Part shown: one piece after another, positions 1-8,270 of the stretch | How the letters are laid out: each line of letters begins with the position of its first letter | Position numbering within the stretch: position 1 is the first letter of the stretch | Assembly (NCBI GenBank): GCA_025935815.1 | Contig: JAICUO010000002.1 | Span: forward strand, 1 to 48,883 | DNA: 48,883 nucleotides | From: Streptosporangiaceae bacterium | GTDB lineage: Bacteria > Actinomycetota > Actinomycetes > Streptosporangiales > Streptosporangiaceae | Direction of reading: 5' to 3' | Made by a program: the position numbers and the translations under genes | The notes under the pieces: model-generated | Seen by the model: only the letters and a program-made list of their open reading frames with translations | Databases searched by the model: none | Told to the model about the DNA's origin: nothing

Positions 1-42
1 CTGCTGGGCGCCGTGCACTGTTCCGGGCGGCTGATGATCTAA
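1..42 (+). CDS. 3' end of an unidentified gene (partial)
   Basis: The first 13 codons of the window stay open in frame 1 and end at a TAA (40-42), reading LLGAVHCSGRLMI. This looks like the tail of a gene that begins left of the window, but the segment is too short to assign. A GCCCGGG (43-49) / CCCGGGC (69-75) inverted repeat just after the stop could be a weak transcription end. It could equally be chance open frame. Confidence 0.3.
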   Translation: MLGAVHCSGRLMI

Positions 43-183
43 GCCCGGGAGCCCCGGCCTGAGAGACCCCCGGGCCACGAGTAACTACCACCGCGCGGCG
101 CTGGTAACCCTAATGAGGCATCCGGCCATGCGCGGCTTCCGCCGCGGTAGTTTGAGCTTGTGCAGGAGGGTAACCGTTACCTC

Positions 184-1539
184 ATGCTGAGGGGACGGCG
201 CCGGGGCGGGCCCCCAGGGCGGGCTCCGCGGCCCGACTCCGGGGCGCTGCCTCCCGCGACCCGGCCAGAGTCCCCGGAAGCGCTGGCCGACCGGCTGCGC
301 GACATCGAGGCACTAGCCGACGCGGCGCTGTCCAGGCTCGGGGAGGAGCACTTGCTCGAAACCCTCCTCGAGCGGGTCAAGACGGTGCTGCACGCCGACA
401 CCGCGGCGGTGCTGCTGCTCGACCATTCCGCCAGCCAGCTGGTCGCGACAGCCGCCAGCGGCCTCGAGGAAGAGGTCCGGCAGGGCGTCCGGGTCCCGCT
501 GGGCACCGGCTTCGCCGGCCGGATCGCCGCCTCTCGCCAGCCGGTCATCTTGTCCACGGTCGACCAGACCACGGTGCGCAACCCGCTCCTGGTCGATCGC
601 GGCATCAAGTCCCTGCTCGGCGTGCCGCTGTTCGCCGGCGGCAGGGTCATCGGAGTGCTGCACGTCGGCTCGCTGAACGGCCAGGCGTTCGGGCAGCAGG
701 ACGTGGAGATGCTCCAGCTCGCCGCCGACCGGGCCGCGCTCGCCCTGCGGTCCCTGATGTCGCAAGATGACGCCCTGGCCGCGGTGGCCCTGCACCGCAG
801 CCTGCTCCCGGCGGCGCTGCCCGATGTCCCCGGGACTGACCTCGCGGCGCGCTACGTCACCGGCACCGGCAACGTGGGCGGGGACTGGTATGACGTGTTC
901 CGCTTGCCGGACGGGAAGCTCGGCGTCGTGGTCGGCGATGTGGCCGGGTCAGGGCTGGAGGCCGCGGTCATCATGGGCCGGATGCGCAGCACCCTGCGCG
1001 CGTACGCGCTGGAGGCTGAAGACCCGGCCGCCGCGCTGCGCATGCTGGACCGCAAGATCCAGTACTTCGAGCCGGACGCGATGGCTACCGTGCTGTACGG
1101 CCTGTACACCCCGGAGACCGGCGAGCTCGTGTTCTCCTCGGCGGGCCACCTCCCTCCGGTGGTCGCCGCCCCGGGCGGGCACCCGCCGGGGATGCTCCCC
1201 ATTCTCCCGGACCCGCCGATCGGCACCGCCGATGACCCCGAGCGCCGGTCCGCCACCGCCGTCATTGCGCCGGGCGCGCTGCTGTGCTGCTTCACCGACG
1301 GCCTCGTTGAGCGCCGTGACCGGGGAATCGACGTCGGGATCGACCACGTCGCGGCGACCCTGGACGAACTCATCACCACCGGCCCCAGCCGCGGCGGCAC
1401 GCCGGTACCGCTGGCCGAAGACGCGTGCGCAACGGTCATGCGCGCCCTGGTCGGAAACGCCCCCGCCTCCGACGACATCGCCCTGCTCGCGCTCCACCGC
1501 CACGCCGACCTCGAACCGGCGGCGGCTACTGATCACTAA
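184..1539 (+). CDS. GAF-domain PP2C/SpoIIE-type serine phosphatase
   Basis: Predicted cytosolic signalling phosphatase that would dephosphorylate serine or threonine, classically on anti-sigma-factor antagonists. With the ATG at 184 it has 451 residues. After a Pro/Arg-rich leader comes a GAF sensor domain (about residues 40-190, with GFAGRIAASRQPV and LLGVPLFAGGRVIGVLHVG), then the PPM/SpoIIE domain. The metal-site motifs of that domain are visible: GGDWYDVF, GDVAGSGLEAA, FTDGLVERR and ASDDIALLAL. ATG 184 is preferred over GTG 160 because AGGAGGG (164-170) precedes it, although the spacing of 13 is long. No STAS or anti-sigma kinase partner lies in the window, so the target is unknown. The family call is firm. 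Confidence 0.92.
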   Translation: MLRGRRRGGPPGRAPRPDSGALPPATRPESPEALADRLRDIEALADAALSRLGEEHLLETLLERVKTVLHADTAAVLLLDHSASQLVATAASGLEEEVRQGVRVPLGTGFAGRIAASRQPVILSTVDQTTVRNPLLVDRGIKSLLGVPLFAGGRVIGVLHVGSLNGQAFGQQDVEMLQLAADRAALALRSLMSQDDALAAVALHRSLLPAALPDVPGTDLAARYVTGTGNVGGDWYDVFRLPDGKLGVVVGDVAGSGLEAAVIMGRMRSTLRAYALEAEDPAAALRMLDRKIQYFEPDAMATVLYGLYTPETGELVFSSAGHLPPVVAAPGGHPPGMLPILPDPPIGTADDPERRSATAVIAPGALLCCFTDGLVERRDRGIDVGIDHVAATLDELITTGPSRGGTPVPLAEDACATVMRALVGNAPASDDIALLALHRHADLEPAAATDH

Positions 1540-1594
1540 CGGGAGGCCGAACTTGACTGAGTGCCGTCGAGCCGGCGCACTCATCCACGGCCAC

Positions 1595-2437
1595 TCAGGC
1601 CAGCGCCGGCGACGGCACCGTCCGGCGCGGGTCGAGCAGGCCCGGGTCGGTGGCCATGAACAGGTCGAACTCCTCGAGGCGCCAGCCGGCGGCCAGCAGC
1701 GCCCGGACCGCCGGGTGCGGCCCGGGAAGGCAGACCCGCGCCGTCTCGCCCTCCAGGCTCGCTAGCACGACGAGCACCGCGGCAGCGGCGTCGGCACTCG
1801 GCGCCACCGCCAGGTGCGTCACGCCGTACTCGCCGCCCGCGCCGCCCACCGTCGCGGCCGCCATCACCTCGCGCCCGTGCCAGGCCAGCAGGCCCGCCCC
1901 GCCCGGCCGCCGCGTCCACGCGAGATGATCATCGGCCCGGTCCGCGCCAGTCCAGGCCAGCTCCATCCGGGCCACTTCGGCCGGGACGGCCGGCGCAGCC
2001 CGCCAGCCGGCCGGCGCCGCCAGCGCGCCCACGGGGCCATGCAGGTACAGCAGCGGCCACCAGGCATCGACCCCGAAGCCGGCGTACAGCGGCAGGGCAT
2101 TGGAATGCAGGCTGCTGAACGTCATCCGGCGGCCCGGGGCCGCCCACAGCTCGGCCAGCATCGCCCGGCCGCAGCCACCGCCATGGGCGCCCAGGTCGAC
2201 GAACAGGTCGCACAGCATGCTGACCGGGCCGGGGCCCATGGCGAGCTCGCGGGTGGCGCCGAAGCCGATGACCGTCCCGCCGCTGACCCCGACCACGACC
2301 GTGCCGTGCGCCAGCAGGTGCCTCATGTAGGCGGGGTCAGCCCCGGCCCACTCCTCGCCCTGCCCGTTCGCGAGCGCCACGGCCGCGATGCCCGGCAGGT
2401 CATCCGGGGCCGCCGTGCGCACTTCGATCTTCGTCAC
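1595..2437 (-). CDS. GNAT-family N-acetyltransferase
   Basis: Predicted acetyl-CoA-dependent N-acetyltransferase of 280 residues with a GTG start. The N-terminal half is a GNAT domain whose acetyl-CoA pyrophosphate loop reads GAHGGGCGRAML, following the usual beta-4 strand (SMLCDLFVDL) and followed by NALPLYAGFG. The second half (from about residue 140) looks like a degenerate second GNAT-like unit, giving a length nearly twice a single domain. The gene lies 9 bp after the nagB-like gene on the same strand, so the two are probably cotranscribed. That makes an amino-sugar-related substrate possible, but this is inference from position only. Confidence 0.85.
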   Translation of the reverse strand: MTKIEVRTAAPDDLPGIAAVALANGQGEEWAGADPAYMRHLLAHGTVVVGVSGGTVIGFGATRELAMGPGPVSMLCDLFVDLGAHGGGCGRAMLAELWAAPGRRMTFSSLHSNALPLYAGFGVDAWWPLLYLHGPVGALAAPAGWRAAPAVPAEVARMELAWTGADRADDHLAWTRRPGGAGLLAWHGREVMAAATVGGAGGEYGVTHLAVAPSADAAAAVLVVLASLEGETARVCLPGPHPAVRALLAAGWRLEEFDLFMATDPGLLDPRRTVPSPALA

Positions 2438-2446
2438 GTGGGAACG

Positions 2447-3274
2447 CTACCGCGCTGTCCTTGCCATCCTGGCGGTGAGCTGGCCGGCCGCGGCCCGGTC
2501 GACCAGCAGCAGCGGGCAGGCGCACTCGGCCAAGATGGTGGCGGGCCACTCGGGCTGGTAGCGGTCGGCCTCGGCGACCAGGCGGGCCGTGCGGGCCTTC
2601 GACTCCCCGTGCGCCACCATCACGGCCTGCCTGGAGTGCTCGCGGATGGTGCCCACCCCGACCGTCACCCCGTACAGCGGTACCCGCCCGATGTCGCCCC
2701 CGAAGCTAGGAAAGGAATCCAGGTTGTCCCGGCGGGTCTGCTCGGCCAGCCGGACCACCCTGGTGACCGAGTCCCGGGCCGAGCCGGGCGGATTGAACGC
2801 GATGTGCCCGTCGCCGGCCCCGCTGGCCACGATGAACAAGTCGATGCCGCCGTAGCGCTCGATCATCCGCTCGTAGGCCTCCGGCGCCGCCGGGTCAGGC
2901 ACCCAGAGCCGGCCGGGCCGGATCCCGCGACCCGGGCCGGCCACCGCAGTCAGCCGGCCCTCGATCTCCGCCTGGCCGAACCGCAGGCAGCTGTGGCCGG
3001 CGGCGGGGTCGACCCGCCGCATCCCGCCGCTGGCCTCATCGCGCTCGACGTACTCGTCCATCATGACGATCACCAGGCCAGACAGGTCCAGGCCGCGGGC
3101 CGCCACCTCGCCGGCCAGGGCCTCGTAGGTGCTGCGCGGACTCCGGCCGCTCGGGCAGCCCAGCAGGAACGGCCGCCCGGCTCCGGCGGCCTCCTCGATC
3201 CCGTCCGCGATCATCGCCGCCAGGCAGCGTCCCAGCTCCTGCGGCCCGTCGAACACCGTCGCCTGCACGCCCAT
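2447..3274 (-). CDS. nagB: Glucosamine-6-phosphate deaminase (NagB family)
   Basis: Predicted cytosolic isomerase/deaminase converting glucosamine-6-phosphate to fructose-6-phosphate and ammonia, the last step of N-acetylglucosamine catabolism. It has 275 residues, close to the usual size. Visible family motifs are LLGCPSGRSPRSTY (phosphate loop), VIVMMDEYVERD (carrying the proton-transfer Asp) and SGAGDGHIAFNPPGS (carrying the catalytic Asp-x-His). A ribosome site (GAGAGGTGGGG) lies just before the ATG. A GntR regulator is upstream on the same strand, and a DasR-like operator sits about 60 bp before the start, which supports the amino-sugar role. Related lactonases (6-phosphogluconolactonase) share the fold, but the DEY and GDGHIAFN motifs favour NagB. 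Confidence 0.9.
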   Translation of the reverse strand: MGVQATVFDGPQELGRCLAAMIADGIEEAAGAGRPFLLGCPSGRSPRSTYEALAGEVAARGLDLSGLVIVMMDEYVERDEASGGMRRVDPAAGHSCLRFGQAEIEGRLTAVAGPGRGIRPGRLWVPDPAAPEAYERMIERYGGIDLFIVASGAGDGHIAFNPPGSARDSVTRVVRLAEQTRRDNLDSFPSFGGDIGRVPLYGVTVGVGTIREHSRQAVMVAHGESKARTARLVAEADRYQPEWPATILAECACPLLLVDRAAAGQLTARMARTAR

Positions 3275-3321
3275 GCCCCACCTCTCTCAATCAGGTGACA
3301 CCAGTCATTCCAGTATGACCA

Positions 3322-3348
3322 TAACTGGCCTAACTGGTCTGGTCAACG
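3322..3348. promoter_or_regulatory. DasR/NagR-like GntR operator upstream of nagB
   Basis: Two adjacent 9-bp direct repeats, TAACTGGCC (3322-3330) and TAACTGGTC (3331-3339), run into ACTGGTCTGGTCAA (3333-3346). This resembles the DasR-responsive element (consensus ACTGGTCTAGACCA), with the second half-site imperfect. A further partial copy, CCAGTCATTCCAGT, lies at 3301-3314. The site sits 50-70 bp before the nagB start, between gntR and nagB. The adjacent HutC-type regulator is the obvious ligand-responsive binder, but that is inference. Confidence 0.6.
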
Positions 3349-3384
3349 CCGCGCGCGATCACCTGCCCGGCTACGGCTGTGCGG

Positions 3385-4113
3385 CTACGGCGTGCGGAAG
3401 AGGTCAGCCCGGAAGCGATACGCGTCCGCCCGGTACGTGATCGCCCCGGCCAGGATCGGGCTCCCGTCGGACAGGTAGGTGACCTCCTCGCACACCAGGA
3501 CCGGCGAGCCCGGCTGGACGCCCAGCGGGCCCGCCAGGGCCTTGCCGCACGCGTCCGCCCGCAGCGTGTAGGAGCTGCGCTCGATCCGCACGTCCGACAG
3601 CGACTCGATGGCCTCATACAGCGAGCGGTCAGCCAGGTCCGCGCCGGCCAGCAGCGGCACCTTGGCCAGCACGATCACGCTGGCGTCCACGCAGGTCGCC
3701 ACCCCGTCCAGCGTCCGCAGCCGGGATAGCTCCAGCACGCTCGCCGCGGGCGCGATCCGCAGCCGCCCGGCCTCCTCGAAGGTCGCCGGGCGCTCCCGCG
3801 CGCCCAGCACCCGCGCGCCGGGCTCAAGCCCGCGCGCCCGAGCCATCTCCGAGAAGCTCTGCAGCGTGCTTGGCGGCTCCCCCACCACCCGGTGCGGCAC
3901 GAACCAGCCTCGTTGCGGCGCCCGGTCTACCGCCCCCCGGGCGGCCAGCAGGTCAAGCGCCTGTCGCAAGGTCGACCGGCTCACCCCGATCCTGGCCGCC
4001 AGCTCCCGCTCCCCCGGCAGCCGGCTCCCCGGAGCGAGGGAGCCGCGGCGCAGCAGGTCGCTCAGCTCCCGGTAGGCGACCGCGACGGCGCCGCCCGCGT
4101 CCGCCTGTGACAT
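3385..4113 (-). CDS. GntR-family (HutC subfamily) transcriptional regulator
   Basis: Predicted DNA-binding repressor of 242 residues. The N-terminal winged helix-turn-helix (about residues 8-75) shows the GntR signature LAPGSRLPGERELAARIGVS followed by RSTLRQALDLLAARG. The C-terminal UTRA effector domain (about 90-240) shows YLSDGSPILAGAITYRADAY. The start chosen is ATG 4113 (MSQADAGG); the open frame continues further upstream, but only as an antisense shadow of the protease gene. It lies upstream of nagB on the same strand, with an operator-like repeat between them. Control of amino-sugar catabolism is therefore likely, with a phosphosugar as ligand, by analogy with DasR and NagR. Confidence 0.9.
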   Translation of the reverse strand: MSQADAGGAVAVAYRELSDLLRRGSLAPGSRLPGERELAARIGVSRSTLRQALDLLAARGAVDRAPQRGWFVPHRVVGEPPSTLQSFSEMARARGLEPGARVLGARERPATFEEAGRLRIAPAASVLELSRLRTLDGVATCVDASVIVLAKVPLLAGADLADRSLYEAIESLSDVRIERSSYTLRADACGKALAGPLGVQPGSPVLVCEEVTYLSDGSPILAGAITYRADAYRFRADLFRTP

Positions 4114-4175
4114 GCCCGGACCATACCAGCGGGCACCACCCGCGCGCAGGCCCGGTGCTTTCCAGGCCCGAGCCG

Positions 4176-4209
4176 CCCCTGGGCGGCAGGTTCGCCCCCC
4201 GCCCAGGGG
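4176..4209 (-). terminator. Hairpin terminator of the S53 protease gene
   Basis: A perfect 11-bp inverted repeat, CCCCTGGGCGG (4176-4186) and CCGCCCAGGGG (4199-4209), has a 12-nt loop and lies 11 bp beyond the protease stop. There is no U-tract, as is usual for high-GC actinomycete terminators. Confidence 0.7.
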
Positions 4210-4220
4210 CCCGCAGGTGG

Positions 4221-6293
4221 TTAGTTCGTGTTGATGGCGGTGTCGTCCACGACGAAGGAGGTCTGCAGCGAGGAGTCCTCCGTGCCGGTGAACTTCACGG
4301 TGACGGCGCCGCCGGCGAAGCCGCCCAGCGAGAAGGCGTGCGGCTGGTAGCCGGCGACGTGGTTGAGGTTGGAGAAGGTGGCGATAGTGGTGCCGTTCGC
4401 CGTGATCGTCAGCTTGTCGAACGCGGTCGTGATGGTGGTCTCGGCGGTGTCGATGTGCAGCCAGAAGCTGACCGACGTGGCGCTGCAGCCGGCCGGGATG
4501 GTCACCGTCTGTGACAGCGTGTCGGTGTGGGTGGTGCCGTACCCGTCCAGCCAGGCGTACCAGGTACCGGAGTGGGAGGCCTCGCCCGCCCCGTTGGGGT
4601 TGATGACGGCGGGGGTGGAGGTCCACGGCGCGGCCGAGCCGGCCTCGAACCCGGGGTTGCCCAGCAGCTGGGTGCGGGTGGGGCAGGCGCCGCTGCCGCC
4701 AATCGCCCAGCTGAAGGTGGCCGAGCCGTGCGCCCCGGTCGCGTCGGTGGCGGTCACCATCACGCCGAAGGTGCCGGCGGTGGCCGGCGTGCCCGAGATC
4801 CGCCCGGAGGAGCTGATCGACAGGCCCGCGGGCAGCCCGGTGGCGTTGAAGGTCAGTGTCTGGCCGGACGCCGAGTCGGTGGCGCTGACCTGCAGGCTGA
4901 CCGCCGTGCCGACGGTGCCCGTCTGGTTGCCGGGGCTTGTCACCGTCACGGTGTTGCCGCCGGTGCTGCCGCTGACCAGGCCGGCGATGCCGTTCGGGGT
5001 GCCGATGCCGGTGGGGCCGTCGTACCCGGCCTGCGCGGTGCACAGGTAGGCCGGGCTGCACGACCCGTCGTTACCGCTGGTGACGTCGAAGAAGTTGCCC
5101 GTGCGGGTGTAGATGTCCTGGGCCGGGGGGTTGCCGGGCTGGCCCGCGAGGGCGTACATGGCGGCCACCATTGGCGAGGAGGCGCTGGTCCCGCCGACCT
5201 CGTTCCACCCGCCGTTGCCGTTGGAGGTGTCGTAGACCGCGACCCCGGTATTCGGGTCGGCGTCGGCGGCGACGTCGTTGTCGATCCGCCGGGAGCAGCC
5301 GGTCAGGCCGAGCGCGCTCTGCCAGGACGGCTGCGGCTCGATGGCGGAGCAGCCCGACCCCGTGCCCTCACCGGGGGCGGTGTTCCACACCGACTCGGTC
5401 CAGCCGCGCGCATTCGCGGCCGTGCTCAGCCGCGTCCCGCCGACCGAGACGACATTGGGCGAGGTCGCCGGGTAGATCACGCCGAGGCCCGCGTCGCCCG
5501 CGGACGCGGTGATCACCCTGCCCGGGTGATTGAAGCTCGAGGAGTCGAGCGTCAGGTCCGCGGACGACTCGCCCCCGCCCCAGGAGTTGGAGATGTAACC
5601 GGCCACGTTCGCGGCGGCGTTCTCCGCGGTGTACAGCCCGTTGTTGGCGTCGTCGTTGGCCTCGACCAGCACGATGTCGCACAGCGGGCAGATCGCCGAG
5701 GCCATGTCCAGGTCGAGCGACTCCTCCAGGGTCCAGTCGTCGCCGGGCGGCGCCGGGGACGGCAGCGGGGAGGCCTGGCCGTTCTGGTTGAGCTTGGTGA
5801 AGCCGGGCACGGCGGGCAGCCCGGCCGCCGACCGGTAGGCGGCCAGGTCGGCCGCGGCGGTCGGGTCGTCGAAGGCGTCAACGATCGCGATGGTGCGGCC
5901 CGCGCCGTTGGCGGCCGAGGCCGCGGTCAGGCCGTAGGCCGCCTGCAACTGGGAGGGCCCGTAGCCCACGCCCGCCGGAATCGCCTGCGGCGAGGCGGTC
6001 GCGCGGATCGGCCGCAGGCCAGCGCGCTTGAGCACGAGGCATGACTGGCGGCCGGCGACGATCGCGGCCGCGCACGCGCGCGTTGAGCGAGAGTTCGCGC
6101 TCGTCACGGCGGGCTGCGAGGCATGCGCGCCGTGCGAGATCTCCGAGGCGATCGAGACGTGAGGCGGGGGCGGTGCCGCGCTGGCGGCGCTGGCGGCGCT
6201 GGCGGTCACGCCTGTCATGCCCGTCGCGAGCGCGGCGGCCGACGCGACGGCCGCGCCTCGTCGCAGCAGCCACCTGGAGAACGGAAGGTCCAT
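4221..6293 (-). CDS. Secreted sedolisin-type (S53) peptidase with Ig-like and C-terminal beta domains
   Basis: Predicted exported serine-carboxyl protease of 690 residues. The start ATG 6293 (MDLPFSRW) has GAAGGGA ahead of it and opens a signal peptide: RRGAAVAS, a hydrophobic stretch, then an Ala/Ser-rich cleavage region. The catalytic domain spans about residues 115-430. The Glu/Asp pair lies in LEESLDLD (E190, D194), the oxyanion Asp in SAGDAG (D267) and the nucleophile in GGTSASSP (S370). A long sedolisin propeptide is not evident, because only about 110 residues precede the catalytic core. A putative Ig domain (about 435-530, TATDATGAHGSATFSW) and a C-terminal jelly-roll-like domain (NPGFEAGS... 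VDDTAINTN) follow, probably for substrate or wall binding. It is monocistronic, with its own promoter and terminator. Confidence 0.9.
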   Translation of the reverse strand: MDLPFSRWLLRRGAAVASAAALATGMTGVTASAASAASAAPPPPHVSIASEISHGAHASQPAVTSANSRSTRACAAAIVAGRQSCLVLKRAGLRPIRATASPQAIPAGVGYGPSQLQAAYGLTAASAANGAGRTIAIVDAFDDPTAAADLAAYRSAAGLPAVPGFTKLNQNGQASPLPSPAPPGDDWTLEESLDLDMASAICPLCDIVLVEANDDANNGLYTAENAAANVAGYISNSWGGGESSADLTLDSSSFNHPGRVITASAGDAGLGVIYPATSPNVVSVGGTRLSTAANARGWTESVWNTAPGEGTGSGCSAIEPQPSWQSALGLTGCSRRIDNDVAADADPNTGVAVYDTSNGNGGWNEVGGTSASSPMVAAMYALAGQPGNPPAQDIYTRTGNFFDVTSGNDGSCSPAYLCTAQAGYDGPTGIGTPNGIAGLVSGSTGGNTVTVTSPGNQTGTVGTAVSLQVSATDSASGQTLTFNATGLPAGLSISSSGRISGTPATAGTFGVMVTATDATGAHGSATFSWAIGGSGACPTRTQLLGNPGFEAGSAAPWTSTPAVINPNGAGEASHSGTWYAWLDGYGTTHTDTLSQTVTIPAGCSATSVSFWLHIDTAETTITTAFDKLTITANGTTIATFSNLNHVAGYQPHAFSLGGFAGGAVTVKFTGTEDSSLQTSFVVDDTAINTN

Positions 6294-6372
6294 CAAGGTC
6301 CCTTCGGTAGGGAATCGTCCAGCGCATCCCGCGGGCGCGCATGGCGGCACCAAGGTCGAGATGCCTGCGCGT

Positions 6373-6401
6373 AACGTAGTGTGACGATTACTTAGGGTCA
6401 A
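6373..6401 (-). promoter_or_regulatory. Sigma-70-type promoter for the S53 protease
   Basis: On the minus strand TTGACC (6401-6396) and TACGTT (6378-6373) are separated by 17 bp, in an AT-richer pocket of otherwise GC-rich DNA. Transcription would start near 6366, giving a leader of roughly 70 nt before the ATG at 6293. Confidence 0.6.
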
Positions 6402-6538
6402 TAACCGCGCCCAGGCTCGCGGATGTGGGGTTCCTCACCGTTTCAGCGGCGACGGGAAGTGCGCGATCAAGCCGCGAGGAGAACCAGTAAAAGTGATGGC
6501 CGCCATTCCGCGGGGCACTACCGGGGCTGCGCGTAGGC

Positions 6539-7177
6539 CTAGGCGCGGTGCGCCACCGTGGCGCGGAGCTCAGCGAAGGCCGCCGGCCCGTCGCCCGCCT
6601 TCTTCATGGCGTGCTTCCAGGTATGGCCGCGCGTGTCCTGGTCCAGGGTCCGCAGGTCGCTGGCGGCCTTGGCCCTGGCCCGGCCGGGCAGGCCGTCCAG
6701 CGCGCCGATCATGGCGATGACGTCGAAGGCGAGGTCGAAGGTCCAGATCTCCGCGGGCGTGTACACCGCGAGGTTGTCATCGAAGTCGTCCTTCAGCAGG
6801 CCCGCGTCGCGGACCCGGACCCCGGCCGCGCTCACCGCCGTGCTCAGCGCCCGGATCTGCTGGAGAAGCCGGGGTTTCCGTTGCATGTACTCCCGCACGA
6901 CGGGCTCGGTGCTCAGCAGGGGCCCGAGCGTGCTGAGGGCCAGGAACAGGAAGGGGGCCGACGACATGCAGTCATCGGTGTCCTCCGGTACCAGGCTGGC
7001 CTGGCTGCCGGAACGCAGGACGGGGATCTTGGCCCGCTGCGTGCGGATGTGGGCGTGGCACCAGCGGCACGCGCCGGTCTCGTCAAGGTCAAGCGGCGCG
7101 CCACAGTAGGCGCACACATCCACGACCGGCGCGGCATTCACGGCAGGATAATAGTGATCTTCCAGATCGTTGGGCAA
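6539..7177 (-). CDS. Uncharacterised protein with N-terminal zinc ribbon
   Basis: Unrecognised 212-residue protein. Residues 20-45 form a probable zinc ribbon with two CxxC knuckles (VCAYCGAP and ACRWCHAH). The rest is mixed alpha-helical with no catalytic motif I can name. The likely start is TTG 7177, 14 bp after the LysE stop, so it is probably cotranscribed with and downstream of that exporter. Internal GTG codons just before VCAYC are alternative starts. Roles such as TerB-like or redox-metal sensing cannot be supported from sequence alone. Confidence 0.7.
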   Translation of the reverse strand: MPNDLEDHYYPAVNAAPVVDVCAYCGAPLDLDETGACRWCHAHIRTQRAKIPVLRSGSQASLVPEDTDDCMSSAPFLFLALSTLGPLLSTEPVVREYMQRKPRLLQQIRALSTAVSAAGVRVRDAGLLKDDFDDNLAVYTPAEIWTFDLAFDVIAMIGALDGLPGRARAKAASDLRTLDQDTRGHTWKHAMKKAGDGPAAFAELRATVAHRA

Positions 7178-7191
7178 TGCGCCTGTCCGGC

Positions 7192-7827
7192 TTAAAACTG
7201 GTGGACCACCGCCAGGGCGGTGGCGGCCACCAGGGCCACGGCCAAGACGAGGTTGATGACCCGAGACCGGCGGGGATCGCGGAACGCGGGGGCCAGCGAT
7301 GCTCCGGCGATCAGCCAGGCCGCATTGATCAAGATGATCATCACGGTCAGCGCCGAGGTCTTGGCGGCGGCGTCGGCGGCCGGGTTCGCGGTCAGGTGAG
7401 CGCTCGCGAACACCGCGGCGATCGCGATCCAGGCCTTCGGGTTGGCTATCCCCAGCAGCGCCCCGCCAGCCAGTGACGGCGAGCCCTTCGCCTCAGCCTG
7501 CGCGCGGGCGGGCGGCGCGGTCGCGATGTGCCAGGCCAGCCACAAGATGTAGGCGGCCGCGGCCACGATCAGGACCAGCCGCAGCGCCGGGAGCGCCAGC
7601 AGGGCCGCCGTGATCCCGGTCGCGACCGCGATCAGCACGGCGGTCGTGCCGGCGACGATGCCGGCCAGGTAACCAGCGGACCGGCGCACCCCGTAGGCCG
7701 AGCCGGCCGCGGTGAGGCTGATCGTCGCGGGCCCGGGGCTGCCCATGATCGCCATCGAGGTCAGCAGGAGCGTGCCCGCCTGCCCCCAGTACACCGGCGC
7801 GCTGGTCAACGGCTCAGCCAGCGCCAT
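7192..7827 (-). CDS. LysE/RhtB-family exporter
   Basis: Predicted inner-membrane amino-acid exporter of 211 residues with about six hydrophobic segments. The N-terminal segment carries the LysE signature SPGPATISLTAAGSAYGVRRSAGYLAGI, shown here as SPGPAT and the following glycine-rich stretch. The later LGIANPKAWIAIAAVFAS block (GIANPK) is also typical. GAAGG upstream of ATG 7827 supports the start. It is followed 14 bp later by the zinc-ribbon gene. The substrate is not predictable. Confidence 0.9.
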   Translation of the reverse strand: MALAEPLTSAPVYWGQAGTLLLTSMAIMGSPGPATISLTAAGSAYGVRRSAGYLAGIVAGTTAVLIAVATGITAALLALPALRLVLIVAAAAYILWLAWHIATAPPARAQAEAKGSPSLAGGALLGIANPKAWIAIAAVFASAHLTANPAADAAAKTSALTVMIILINAAWLIAGASLAPAFRDPRRSRVINLVLAVALVAATALAVVHQF

Positions 7828-8270
7828 CTGGGATACCTTCGGTTCATGCCGGAAACGCTACGGGGCACCGAAGCCGGGCGTCTTGAACGGTCGTGCCGCC
7901 CCCGGCCGGGCTCGGTGCGGTTCGGCGCGGGCACGCCAGGGGTCGACCGCGCGGAGGCATACCTGTCGGCGAGCGCGTTCTCACCCCACCGGCACGACAC
8001 CCTCACAACCCGGCCGCGCAATCTCCGATGGCGGCGGCATTGACGGCCAGATTGTGCGTATAGCCTATTTATCGGCCGCTGGCTGCTATCTCAGCCTGAA
8101 AGTTTCAAATGCCCAGCACGTCGCGTCGCCTGGGCCCGCCTCGCGCCCTCCCGTGGATGGACACGCCCGTTTTGCACATGACTATTGCTCTCAGGAGCCA
8201 TGTTAATTATCGTCCCCGGCAATGACCAATTACCTGCTGGCCTGGCAAATACGGAAAAGGTGATGCCGAA
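7828..8270. other. Gene-free interval before the Asp-box protein gene
   Basis: There is no convincing coding frame in this 443-bp gap. The right half (from about 8040) is markedly richer in A and T than its surroundings and probably carries the promoter of the downstream gene. TTGACG at 8040-8045 with CCTATT at 8064-8069 (18-bp spacing) is a weak candidate. AAAAGGTGAT (8254-8263) is the likely ribosome site for ATG 8271. Confidence 0.5.

Noticed and set aside
4114-5061. Upstream extension of the gntR frame
   Set aside because: It runs through the protease gene in a shadow frame; the regulator homology begins at MSQADAGG (4113).
4527-6044. Plus-strand open frame of about 505 codons
   Set aside because: Antisense shadow of the S53 protease gene.
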